Of a DNA stretch of 64,000 nucleotides, positions 16,501 through 24,398 are shown piece after piece (position 1 is the stretch's first letter; each line of letters starts with the position of its first letter). Position numbers and translations under genes: made by a program. This stretch comes from UBA11986 sp031402435. GTDB taxonomy: Bacteria; Bacteroidota; Ignavibacteria; UBA10030; UBA6906. The notes below the pieces were generated by a model. That model worked only from the letters and a program-made list of their open reading frames with translations. It was not told the origin of the DNA and did no database searches. The stretch is taken from the NCBI GenBank assembly GCA_031402435.1, contig JANNSJ010000008.1, positions 1 through 64,000 on the forward strand, read 5' to 3'.

Positions 16501-16553
16501 TAAAAAAAGAAACGTGGCATCGCACCCGGACGACCGGTGTACAATGCCACGTA
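16501..16553 (-). promoter_or_regulatory. Terminator-like attenuator in the leader of the radical SAM gene
   Basis: Read leftward: 9-base arms ACGTGGCAT and ATGCCACGT (16513-16553) close over an inner CACCGG-type stem and are followed by TTTCTTTTTTTAA. The gene on the other side is divergent, so this is not the end of an upstream gene. It lies about 40 bases before the radical SAM start codon, where it would stop most transcripts unless something prevents folding. No known riboswitch class was recognised, and the rest of the 327-bp intergenic region holds no gene. Confidence 0.6.
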
Positions 16554-16786
16554 TGATGATGAACAATATCAGTCTAATGATAACAATTTCGACAAAAGAA
16601 AGCCACCTTACCGAGACAAGAAAATACAATATGTAAGGAGCCCATCACACCCATTATGCACCTCATCCCCTATTCATACTCCTCACCACGGATGACTTGA
16701 CATTCCAGCAAATGCGAGGTACATTGTTCCAGAAGTTTCCTTGGTACTGGTCAACTACCATTGAATAACAACACGGAGGCAAACCC

Positions 16787-17725
16787 ATGAGACATGTGTT
16801 CTCGGTTGCTGTTGCATTGCTATTTCTTGTCGTCGCGTCTCACGCTCAGGTCAAGTTGCAGGAAGATTTTGAGACCAGCGATAGTCTTAATCTGCCGGCA
16901 GGATGGACGACGTGGAATGAAGCCGGGTTTCTGCCGAACGATTCACTCGCTCTTTGGGCTGTTCAGGACACAGGCCTGACAATCCCGGGAATCAACACTG
17001 TACGTCGTACGGCTGCGCGCTCCGGCAGGAAGGCGATACGTGCTTCCTGGGTCGCAGGCGTTGATACGAATGGGACATTGCTCACCGCAGACGACTGGCT
17101 CATCACACGCCGCGTGAACAACATTGCAATTGACGACAGTATTGAGTTCTGGGCAACCGGAGGAAACGGTGGGACCGCGGGCACCTATTATCCGGATACC
17201 CTTGAGATCTGGGTTGGCGATCAGGATTCACTTCCTGCCTCACAGCCACTCATGCTTGCCCTGATCACTTGGCGCAATGGTACGTCTCTCTATGGTGTGT
17301 TCCAGAAGTACGCCTTCTCGTTGTCCGATGCCGCCGGGCTGAACATATTTATTTCGTTCAGGTATCATACGAACGTGTCCGTTGATGGGTATGTCGTTCA
17401 CGTTGATGACATCCAGATCGCTGGACCACTGACTGACGTGAGACCATCCAACGGGCTCCCCGAAGATATAGCCCTTTCACAGAACTACCCGAACCCGTTC
17501 AATCCTTCCACAACAATCATGTGGACTGTGCCGACATCGTCAAAGGTGACTCTGAAGATCTTCAATCCTCTTGGACAAGAGATCGGTACTCTTGTTGATG
17601 CGGACATGAATCCGGGTGAATACAGCACTGCCTGGGACGCAAGGGGATATCCAACCGGCGCGTACTTCTACAGGTTACAGATCGGCAACACTGTACAGAC
17701 AAGGAAGTTGGTACTCGTAAAGTAG
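16787..17725 (+). CDS. Secreted choice-of-anchor J protein with T9SS sorting domain
   Basis: A 312-residue exported protein. Residues 1-20 form a signal peptide (..VVASHAQ). Residues about 22-215 resemble the cleaved-adhesin / choice-of-anchor J jelly-roll: DFETSDSLNLPAGWTTWN, a DDWLITRR block and the closing VHVDDIQI. The last ~80 residues are a T9SS type A sorting domain (NYPNPFNPSTT, GAYFYRLQIG, RKLVLVK). GGAGG lies before the ATG. It is a single gene followed by a large palindrome. The ligand or function is unknown; adhesion is a family-level guess. Confidence 0.92.
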   Translation: MRHVFSVAVALLFLVVASHAQVKLQEDFETSDSLNLPAGWTTWNEAGFLPNDSLALWAVQDTGLTIPGINTVRRTAARSGRKAIRASWVAGVDTNGTLLTADDWLITRRVNNIAIDDSIEFWATGGNGGTAGTYYPDTLEIWVGDQDSLPASQPLMLALITWRNGTSLYGVFQKYAFSLSDAAGLNIFISFRYHTNVSVDGYVVHVDDIQIAGPLTDVRPSNGLPEDIALSQNYPNPFNPSTTIMWTVPTSSKVTLKIFNPLGQEIGTLVDADMNPGEYSTAWDARGYPTGAYFYRLQIGNTVQTRKLVLVK

Positions 17726-17734
17726 GGCAGCTCC

Positions 17735-17765
17735 TGCAGGGACACGACCTGGTCGTGTCCCTGCA
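17735..17765. repeat. Near-perfect 31-base palindrome (REP-like or terminator)
   Basis: Fifteen-base arms (TGCAGGGACACGACC and its exact complement) flank a single central T, 10 bases after the stop codon of the T9SS cargo gene. There is no U-tract. It shares the CACGACC core with the palindrome at 6370-6387. Both a REP element and a transcript-end hairpin are possible. The rest of the gap to 18018 shows nothing else. Confidence 0.75.
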
Positions 17766-18018
17766 CGCTTGATTCCATCACCTCAACCCTTTTCTCCACC
17801 GGCAATATCGTCGCCTAAATTTGGACGTTTGTCACTTCGTCTGAATACCTCCCAGAATTGATGGAAAGCTGGACATCGTTACAGGACATCTCCAGGTGAC
17901 TGCAAACCGAGTGAATTGCTTCTCGGGATTTGATTCCCGATATTTGGGCGCAATCCTGACCGCACTCCTTCACGGATGCTCTTCTCCAATCGCTCATTAC
18001 TCTGGAAAGGTTGACCAT

Positions 18019-19749
18019 ATGAAACTGTCGATTGTTGCACATTGTGTGTTCATGTGTCTGATGCTTGTCTCCTGCGCGCCACGCCAAACGGAAGATCAGA
18101 AATTTGAAGGCCTCGCGAAGAACTATATCGACAAACTGATGCAGATGAAACCCGAGTGGGCCACCGGCCTTGGAGACCATCGCTACGACAGCAAACTCAG
18201 CGACTACAGCATGGCCGGCATCCAGGCCGACCGCACATTTAACAAAACGTACCTCGATTCGCTGGCAACGATCAACCTGAATGCGCTGAACCCTGCAAAT
18301 ACAATCGACTACAAAATCATGAAGACCAATCTTGAGTCGTGGCTCTTTCAGATCGACACATTGAGAGATTATGAATGGAATCCGCTCAATTACAACGTTG
18401 GTGGAGCTGTTTACGGATTGCTGGCTCGAGAGTTCGCCCCGATGAAGGACCGCCTCATCAGTGTCAGGGAACGTCTGAAAGGAATACCTGCCGTTCTTGC
18501 GGCCGCGAGGGCGAACCTGAAGAACCCTCCAAGAATCCATACGGAAACTGCAATACGCCAGAATCCCGGAACCATCTCCATGATCAGGGATGAACTGAAA
18601 ACGTATCTCGACCAGGTACCTGAGTTGAAGGATGAGTTTGCGCCAATCCAGGCTGAAGCGGAAAAGGCACTTGAAGAATACGGACAGTGGATGGAGAAAG
18701 AACTCCTTCCAACAGCGACGGGCGAATTCCGTCTTGGTGATGAAAAGTTCAGGAGGAAGCTGTACTACTCACTCGAATCCGACCTGACGAAGGAAGAGAT
18801 CCTTGCTTCGGGTGAAGAAGATCTGAACGTCACGCAAACAAAGATGTATGAAACTGCGTTGCCGCTCTTCAAGACGTTTTTCCCGACAATCACAGACACA
18901 AAGGCACTTGATGACAGGAAAGCTGTTATCAAAGCCGTGCTGAACAAGCTTGCCGATACACACCCGACGAATGCCACCATTGTCGATCTTGCCAAACAGA
19001 ATTTGCAAACAACAACGGACTTTGTCCGTTCACACAATCTCATGACGGTGCCGGATGAGCCGGTGAAAATTATCGTGATGCCGGAATTCCAGCGCGGTGT
19101 TGCTGTTGCCTATTGCGATGCACCCGGTCCACTTGAAAAAAACGGTGAGACATTTTATTCCATCTCCCCTACTCCGGCTGACTGGACAAAGGAGCGCGTT
19201 GAGTCTTTCTTCCGTGAGTACAATAACTATATGCTTCAGAACCTTACCATCCACGAGGCAATGCCGGGACATTACCTTCAACTTGCGCATGCCAACAAGT
19301 TCAAAGCACCAACAATGGTACGGGCGATTTTCGGCAGTGGAACATTTGTCGAGGGTTGGGCAACATACGCCGAACAGTTAATGGTGGAGAAAGGGTATGG
19401 CGGTCCTGAAGTGAAAATGCAACAGCTCAAGATGCGATTGCGTCTGATCATCAACTCCATCATCGACCAAAAGATTCACACGGCCAACATGAGTGAGAAA
19501 GAAGCAATAGACTTGATGATGAACGAGGGATTCCAGGAAGAGGGCGAAGCCGCCGGCAAGTGGCGCCGCGCATGCATGTCGTCAACACAACTCTCAACCT
19601 ACTATGTCGGGAATACCGAAATCAACAGGCTACGTAAGGCCTACGAAGCGAAACACGGCCCCAACGTCGACATGAAAACCATGCACGATGCAATCCTTTC
19701 TGTCGGCTCACCGGCGCCAAAATACGTCAAAGAAGCATTGGGATTGTAA
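18019..19749 (+). CDS. DUF885 family lipoprotein, probable zinc peptidase
   Basis: A 576-residue protein of the DUF885 family. The signature HEAMPGHYLQL is present, as is EGWATYAEQLM, which usually supplies the third ligand. The N-terminus is a lipoprotein signal (MKLSIVAHCVFMCLMLVSC), placing it in a periplasmic or outer-membrane leaflet. The frame is open from 17896, but the ATG at 18019 follows GGAAAGG and yields the lipobox. Family members are thought to be metallopeptidases; the substrate is unknown. It stands alone with a hairpin after it. Confidence 0.9.
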   Translation: MKLSIVAHCVFMCLMLVSCAPRQTEDQKFEGLAKNYIDKLMQMKPEWATGLGDHRYDSKLSDYSMAGIQADRTFNKTYLDSLATINLNALNPANTIDYKIMKTNLESWLFQIDTLRDYEWNPLNYNVGGAVYGLLAREFAPMKDRLISVRERLKGIPAVLAAARANLKNPPRIHTETAIRQNPGTISMIRDELKTYLDQVPELKDEFAPIQAEAEKALEEYGQWMEKELLPTATGEFRLGDEKFRRKLYYSLESDLTKEEILASGEEDLNVTQTKMYETALPLFKTFFPTITDTKALDDRKAVIKAVLNKLADTHPTNATIVDLAKQNLQTTTDFVRSHNLMTVPDEPVKIIVMPEFQRGVAVAYCDAPGPLEKNGETFYSISPTPADWTKERVESFFREYNNYMLQNLTIHEAMPGHYLQLAHANKFKAPTMVRAIFGSGTFVEGWATYAEQLMVEKGYGGPEVKMQQLKMRLRLIINSIIDQKIHTANMSEKEAIDLMMNEGFQEEGEAAGKWRRACMSSTQLSTYYVGNTEINRLRKAYEAKHGPNVDMKTMHDAILSVGSPAPKYVKEALGL

Positions 19750-19767
19750 CGGCAATTGATTTTCACA

Positions 19768-19795
19768 AAGGCGGCTCACCATTGGGCCGCCCCTT
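19768..19795 (+). terminator. Probable terminator after the DUF885 gene
   Basis: GGCGGC (19770-19775) pairs with GCCGCC (19786-19791), flanked by AA and CTT, 20 bases after the stop codon. The downstream T-run is short, so termination strength is uncertain. Confidence 0.45.
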
Positions 19796-19837
19796 CTACA
19801 GAAAATTATCTCTGCCGTTCTTAAAACTAGAAGAAAC

Positions 19838-20230
19838 ATGCAGGAACAAACATCACGGTCTTTGCTTCTATCAGGTTCCATCCTCGCCGCGTTGGGCGTG
19901 GCACTTGGCGCGTTCGGTGCACATGGACTCAAGAGCATGGTGTCTCCTGAAATGTTGAACACATTTGAGACAGCGGCCCGCTACCAGATGTATCATTCGT
20001 TCGGTTTGCTCCTCGCCGGACTTGCTGCTCGAACTTCCCAGCCTGAACTTGCAGGCAAATTCAGGCTCGTTGGCTGGCTCTTTGGCATTGGCGTATTGCT
20101 GTTCTGTGGAAGCCTGTATCTTCTCATCCTGTTGAATGCTCCGTGGCTTGGAGCAGTGACGCCGTTCGGGGGCGTTTCGTTTATTGCCGGTTGGATTGTG
20201 CTTGTTCTGACTTTTTCCAGACGAAAATAA
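19838..20230 (+). CDS. DUF423 family membrane protein
   Basis: A 130-residue protein with four predicted transmembrane helices. The family hallmark GAFGAHGLK near residues 24-32 and the ARYQMYHSFGLLL segment of helix 2 are present. DUF423 (YgdD-like) proteins sit in the inner membrane and have no established function. The ATG start gives the usual family length. No operon partner is evident; the lectin-like gene starts 125 bases further on. Confidence 0.92.
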   Translation: MQEQTSRSLLLSGSILAALGVALGAFGAHGLKSMVSPEMLNTFETAARYQMYHSFGLLLAGLAARTSQPELAGKFRLVGWLFGIGVLLFCGSLYLLILLNAPWLGAVTPFGGVSFIAGWIVLVLTFSRRK

Positions 20231-20355
20231 CTTTCCCAAACACAAAATTACTTGTCTTTCACATTCCTTCTCGTATATTTTCCATCACTTATGTATGTTC
20301 CGCTTTCAGCCAAATGAATTCACCATATTGTGATCACTCTACAGGAGAACCGGCG

Positions 20356-20715
20356 ATGCGCACTGCATTATTCGTTGTTGTCATATTGATTCTTGTCTCG
20401 TCCTTCGCAATGGGACAGACGATTCAAAAGGGGGACTTCACTCCTTCAGTAGGAAGTGAAGGATGGTCCCTTTCATCAGGAACAGGCGAGCGAATATTTA
20501 TTGAGTTCGTCACTTTTGAGAAGCCATTCGATGTTCCACCGACGGTTGTGGTATCCCTGGCCGGCTTCGACGCTACAGGTGACGAGAACCGTACCACCCG
20601 TATTCACGTCATCCCTGATAAGATTACAAAGGCCGGCTGCGTGTTGAAGATAAAGGCCTGGGGAAGCAGCAAAGTGAACGCTGTCTACGGAAGCTGGCTG
20701 GCAATCGGGAAGTAA
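20356..20715 (+). CDS. Secreted H-type lectin domain protein
   Basis: A 119-residue protein with a signal peptide (MRTALFVVVILILVSSFAMG). The rest resembles the H-type lectin fold: an F.TPF..PP-like segment (FEKPFDVPPTVVVSLAGFD), a central turn and a closing WGSSKVNAVYGSWLAIG strand. Such domains bind sugars such as N-acetylgalactosamine in eukaryotes and occur in scattered bacterial proteins. It has no T9SS domain, so a periplasmic location is possible. The frame is open upstream, but the ATG after ACAGGAGA is clear. Sugar binding is inferred. Confidence 0.7.
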   Translation: MRTALFVVVILILVSSFAMGQTIQKGDFTPSVGSEGWSLSSGTGERIFIEFVTFEKPFDVPPTVVVSLAGFDATGDENRTTRIHVIPDKITKAGCVLKIKAWGSSKVNAVYGSWLAIGK

Positions 20716-20752
20716 ACGTCACCCTTTACCTGCACATTCACAACATGGGTCC

Positions 20753-21328
20753 ATGTTCGAGCAGGATGTAAAACGATACCTGACCTCGCAGAACGAGCCA
20801 TTCACAGACGGCACGTTGAGCCACACGTCTCTCGATTTTCATCTCACCCGCCGGAACATCCATATCGATGCCAAGGAGAAACGCCAGAAGTTTTCCATGA
20901 CCAATTGGAAAGAAGCGCCGATGCCGCAGGAACATCTCTTTATCACCGACGACCTTGCAGTGCGCAAACTCCTCCTCCATGCACCCAACAGCTTCAGCAT
21001 GATCAGGGATTCTTCAGTGACTCCCCCGATGCATTACGTGTATTCGATTGTTGATCTTCTGTGCATGCCAAAGAAACGCTGCCGCAGGGCAATAAGCAAA
21101 GCCGTGACAACGTTCAAAGGGAAATGGCTCCTCGATCTCCGCGACGCAGCAGCGTTCGAAACACTTGAAGATGCGATGGAGTACGTATTTCAATATCCCA
21201 AGAAGCACAAAGCAATCTTCGAGTCCCATCTCGACTGTTGGGGAAGCTACAAGTCCGAGAGGATTGGGAGAGGCGGTACTACGCGAGTTTCACAGCATTG
21301 GAGCGAGGATGCGAAGGTGCATGGGTGA
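20753..21328 (+). CDS. Hypothetical protein, possible PD-(D/E)XK nuclease fold
   Basis: A 191-residue protein with no secretion signal. The N-terminal third has a strand arrangement (SLDFHL.. then IHIDAKEKRQ) resembling the D...(D/E)xK metal site of PD-(D/E)XK nucleases. The middle contains HLFITDDLAVRKLLLHAPNS and a KGKWLLDLRDA segment, which look conserved. The last ~20 residues read less well, and an overlapping frame (21238-21465) continues, so a frameshift near the 3' end cannot be excluded. The start follows the lectin gene by 37 bases. The function is unknown. Confidence 0.55.
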   Translation: MFEQDVKRYLTSQNEPFTDGTLSHTSLDFHLTRRNIHIDAKEKRQKFSMTNWKEAPMPQEHLFITDDLAVRKLLLHAPNSFSMIRDSSVTPPMHYVYSIVDLLCMPKKRCRRAISKAVTTFKGKWLLDLRDAAAFETLEDAMEYVFQYPKKHKAIFESHLDCWGSYKSERIGRGGTTRVSQHWSEDAKVHG

Positions 21329-21436
21329 AAACAAACCAACTAAAAGGCAAACAAGGAACCGCGATCCAATCGGAGGGCAGGCAGCTACAAAGAGTTCGTT
21401 TTCGTTGTTCACTATTGAAAGATTTGGAGGAACAGT

Positions 21437-21733
21437 ATGGGTTCCACGAGGATCGCTCTTTTTAATCTTGATGAAGAAGTCTTGGCAGTGTTCCAAGTTG
21501 ATAAAAGCATTGGGGACGACCAGGACGTTAAGTTGACCTTGAGAGAACAATACAAGGGATGTCTCAAATCAATAGGAATTGCTGCTGACGATGTCGGTAT
21601 TATTTGGTATTTTGATGATGGTAGCTATAATTGGTCTTGCAATCCCAAATGGCAGAATCTTTTTCGTCACGGTAGAATGAGTGACCCTCAAAGCAAATTC
21701 ACGACCGAAATAGACTGTCCTGAGTATCGCTAA
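21437..21733 (+). CDS. Hypothetical protein (98 aa)
   Basis: An orphan 98-residue ORF supported by a strong GGAGG ribosome-binding site 7 nt before the ATG. The product is acidic and soluble, with no signal or membrane segment and an aromatic run (GIIWYFDDGSYNWSCNPKW). Its DNA looks more AT-rich than the flanking housekeeping genes. It sits between the nuclease-like gene and the protease-TPR lipoprotein gene, 37 bases from the latter. No family was recognised. Confidence 0.55.
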   Translation: MGSTRIALFNLDEEVLAVFQVDKSIGDDQDVKLTLREQYKGCLKSIGIAADDVGIIWYFDDGSYNWSCNPKWQNLFRHGRMSDPQSKFTTEIDCPEYR

Positions 21734-21770
21734 CCCACTTCGTTAAATATCGACGACTGTACCTTTGCTA

Positions 21771-22805
21771 ATGAAAGTAACCTCCTATCATTGTCTGTTC
21801 TTTGTCGCGTGTATTCTCTCGGGATGTTCCCGCGATGTTCGCTCAGTAATCCAAGAGGCACAGGGAGCTGTAGTGAGCATAGCGACTTATGACAGTGCTG
21901 GGTACTCTCGCGTAGAAAGGTCAGTTGGGACTGGAACCGGTTTTTTCGTCGGCCACAATATGGTGGTCACTTGTTGGCATGTGATGGAGTGGGCAGAGCG
22001 AGCCTCAATCAAGGTGCAGTCTGGAGCGGAATACACGATGGTGGAGGTTCTGGATGAAGACTCAGTGAATGATCTAATACTGCTTGGAATTCGGACGGAT
22101 GACGTACCACCTGTGCTTAGCATTGAAGGTGAAGAACCAGAGGAAGGTGATAAGATCATGGTCGTCGGCAATCCGTTTGGTTTGGAGAGAAGCGTATCTG
22201 AAGGAATAGTGGCTGCTATTAGAGGATTGCCTCCCTATGACAGGATCATACAAATCACTGCGCCTGTTTCTCCGGGTTCGAGTGGCAGCCCCGTCTTGAA
22301 CATGCGGGGTAAAGTGGTTGGAGTTGTGAGCATGTCACTGAAGACGGGGCAAAACCTGAATTTTGCAATCCCGTCATCTACTCTTGCTCAACTCGACATC
22401 CAAGGAACTCCTGTTTCGCTACACCAGTGGACATTGAGACACCAAGTTGCAACGAATAAGGAGTCGCGGCCCTATTGGGAAGAAGGTGATCGTCTATACA
22501 AGGCGGGCAATTTTGAAGGGGCGCTTTCAATGTTTGAGGAGTGTTCAAGGTTAGGGCCTCGTGATGTCGGCAGCCTCCATTTTGTCGCCCGGTGTCAGGA
22601 GCAGTTAGGGTCGCTTTCCGATGCTATCATCGGTTATCAAAAAGTCCTAGCGCTCGAAACTTCGACGTCAGACAGCGCCAGCACACTAGCTAGTCTCGGA
22701 AGAATATATTTCATGATAGGTCGCAGGTCCGATGGTCTTTCGATTAGGCGTTGGCTTGCAGCAAAGGGATATGCTGGCTTGGTCTATGAGCTTTCAAAGT
22801 TTTGA
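21771..22805 (+). CDS. Trypsin-like (S1C) serine protease lipoprotein with TPR repeats
   Basis: A 344-residue lipoprotein (lipobox SGC, C19). Residues about 25-215 form an HtrA-like trypsin domain with an intact triad: H70 in TCWHVM, D101 in NDLILL and S171 in PGSSGSPV. There is no PDZ domain. Residues about 235-330 instead form TPR-like helical repeats (YWEEGDRLYKAGNFEGALSMFEE.., DAIIGYQKVLALE). TPRs suggest a protein partner or substrate adaptor. A TTG two codons earlier is possible, but the ATG is preferred. It lies in an AT-richer accessory stretch; its role is unknown. Confidence 0.85.
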   Translation: MKVTSYHCLFFVACILSGCSRDVRSVIQEAQGAVVSIATYDSAGYSRVERSVGTGTGFFVGHNMVVTCWHVMEWAERASIKVQSGAEYTMVEVLDEDSVNDLILLGIRTDDVPPVLSIEGEEPEEGDKIMVVGNPFGLERSVSEGIVAAIRGLPPYDRIIQITAPVSPGSSGSPVLNMRGKVVGVVSMSLKTGQNLNFAIPSSTLAQLDIQGTPVSLHQWTLRHQVATNKESRPYWEEGDRLYKAGNFEGALSMFEECSRLGPRDVGSLHFVARCQEQLGSLSDAIIGYQKVLALETSTSDSASTLASLGRIYFMIGRRSDGLSIRRWLAAKGYAGLVYELSKF

Positions 22806-22916
22806 CTCTGTGAACCTATGCTGGTTGATCCCCGGGCGTCGCTCTTCCTCCTTGACCTTCCCCTAGAATTTCTCGACATTGATGCAAGCTCAACAGAGGT
22901 AACAAAGGAACCGAAC

Positions 22917-23255
22917 ATGTTCAAGAAGCTCTTCTATCTCATCCTGATTGCAGCAATGGGCGTTGTGTTATGGTTTGCATTTGGGATCTGGATAAGGTTG
23001 TATTCCGTCTATTCGTTTCCTCCCTCCAAGGAGAACCCGAAAGGCGTAACCCTCATCGTGCGTCGCGAGGAATTGGAGCCCAAGTTCAACTCCCCCGACT
23101 ACAAGGCGCCAAAGCGGAATGAAAAAAAGGAAGGCATGGGATGGTCCTCTTCATCGGGCAGATCAAAGATCCCCCTGAATTTCCGCACAGTCGTTAAACT
23201 CCCGTACGTTGAATGGGCGTATAAGAAGTCTCTTCAGCCTCAAGAGATTGATTAG
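22917..23255 (+). CDS. Hypothetical small membrane-anchored protein
   Basis: A 112-residue protein with one N-terminal transmembrane helix (KKLFYLILIAAMGVVLWFAFGI) and a charged C-terminal domain, probably periplasmic (KGVTLIVRREELEP..., VVKLPYVEWAYKKS). The frame is open from 22818, but the ATG at 22917 follows AAAGGAA and starts the helix properly. No family was recognised. It lies 15 bases before the methyltransferase gene and may be co-transcribed with it. Confidence 0.6.
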   Translation: MFKKLFYLILIAAMGVVLWFAFGIWIRLYSVYSFPPSKENPKGVTLIVRREELEPKFNSPDYKAPKRNEKKEGMGWSSSSGRSKIPLNFRTVVKLPYVEWAYKKSLQPQEID

Positions 23256-23270
23256 CGGCCACCTCTCACG

Positions 23271-24164
23271 ATGAACCCGGCCAGGTCAATCATCCGTTCA
23301 CTGCAACTCAGGGGCATCAGAGGGACGGCTCAGACCATCATCGGCAAGATCATTCCCCCTCGAATAAAGAATCTTGCAACCTACAAACAGTCGCTTGCGG
23401 GCAATACCGGACTTGAGATTGGTGGCCCAAGTGCGATGTTCGATGACCATGGTATTCTACCGGTCTACTCTTGCCTTGAGCGGCTCGACAACTGCAACTT
23501 CAGCAACTCCACCGTGTGGGAAGGGTCTCTCAAAGAAGGATTGACATTCCAGTTCCACAAGAATAAACCACCCGGACGACAGTTCATTTCTGAAGCTGCG
23601 GACTTAATCACAATCGCTTCCGAATCATACGACTGCCTCCTCTCTTCCAACACCATTGAACACGTAGCAAACCCACTGAAGGCGTTGTTCGAGTGGAAGC
23701 GGGTTATCAAAGAACATGGACATCTTCTCCTTGTTGTCCCACACCGCGATGGCACGTTTGACCACAGCCGGGCTGTTACCTCCCTGAGCCATATCGTGCA
23801 GGATTATGAGCGTGGAATGAGCGAGGATGATCTCACACATCTTGATGAGATACTGAAGCTCCATGACCTTGAGATGGATCCGGCTGCGGGAGACGCCCAA
23901 GCATTCCGCGAACGCTCATTGAAGAATGTTGAGAACCGATGCTTGCACCATCACGTCTTCGATACGGCATTGGTTCTCCAACTGCTTCACTTCGTCAACA
24001 TGCAGATTGTTTCGGTCGATCCTTCTCTCCCATTTCTTATCAATGTTCTGGCAAGAAAACCCCTTTCCGGTGAAGCAGTGAGCAACGAACCCTTCCTAAA
24101 CCCCGCCGCAACCTATCGAAAAAGTAGTCCATTCAAGTCAGACAGAAACGGAACTTCTCGATAA
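23271..24164 (+). CDS. Class I SAM-dependent methyltransferase
   Basis: A 297-residue protein with a Rossmann-type methyltransferase core. Motif I reads LEIGGPS (residues about 49-55), and the SSNTIEHVANPLKAL segment is the usual acidic-loop-plus-helix of this superfamily. HGHLLLVVPHRDGTFDH follows as strand 5. The G-P-S variant of motif I occurs in methyltransferases linked to glycan or surface-polymer genes. No glycosyltransferase is near, so the substrate is unknown. The C-terminal ~110 residues are not assigned. Confidence 0.78.
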   Translation: MNPARSIIRSLQLRGIRGTAQTIIGKIIPPRIKNLATYKQSLAGNTGLEIGGPSAMFDDHGILPVYSCLERLDNCNFSNSTVWEGSLKEGLTFQFHKNKPPGRQFISEAADLITIASESYDCLLSSNTIEHVANPLKALFEWKRVIKEHGHLLLVVPHRDGTFDHSRAVTSLSHIVQDYERGMSEDDLTHLDEILKLHDLEMDPAAGDAQAFRERSLKNVENRCLHHHVFDTALVLQLLHFVNMQIVSVDPSLPFLINVLARKPLSGEAVSNEPFLNPAATYRKSSPFKSDRNGTSR

Positions 24165-24398
24165 CAGAGTTGTTATCAAAACTGCACTGACAATAGCACC
24201 ATTGAACGGAGAGTCTCGAATTGGGCGAGCTTCGTCCTCCATTTACCGACATGCAACCGCCGTTCGCCTAAAACATTGCATCCAAATGGCAACCTCATCG
24301 TATATTGATTCCGGATCAACTTAATAACTTGAGAGAACGCCGGGAATTTTGTATCTTGTTGTCACTTCAGTGCATTATCTGACCATACAGCGTTAATC

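Noticed and set aside
17815..18540. Minus-strand ORF of 241 codons over the DUF885 start
   Set aside because: It is antisense to a well-supported lipoprotein gene, and its translation has no family signature.
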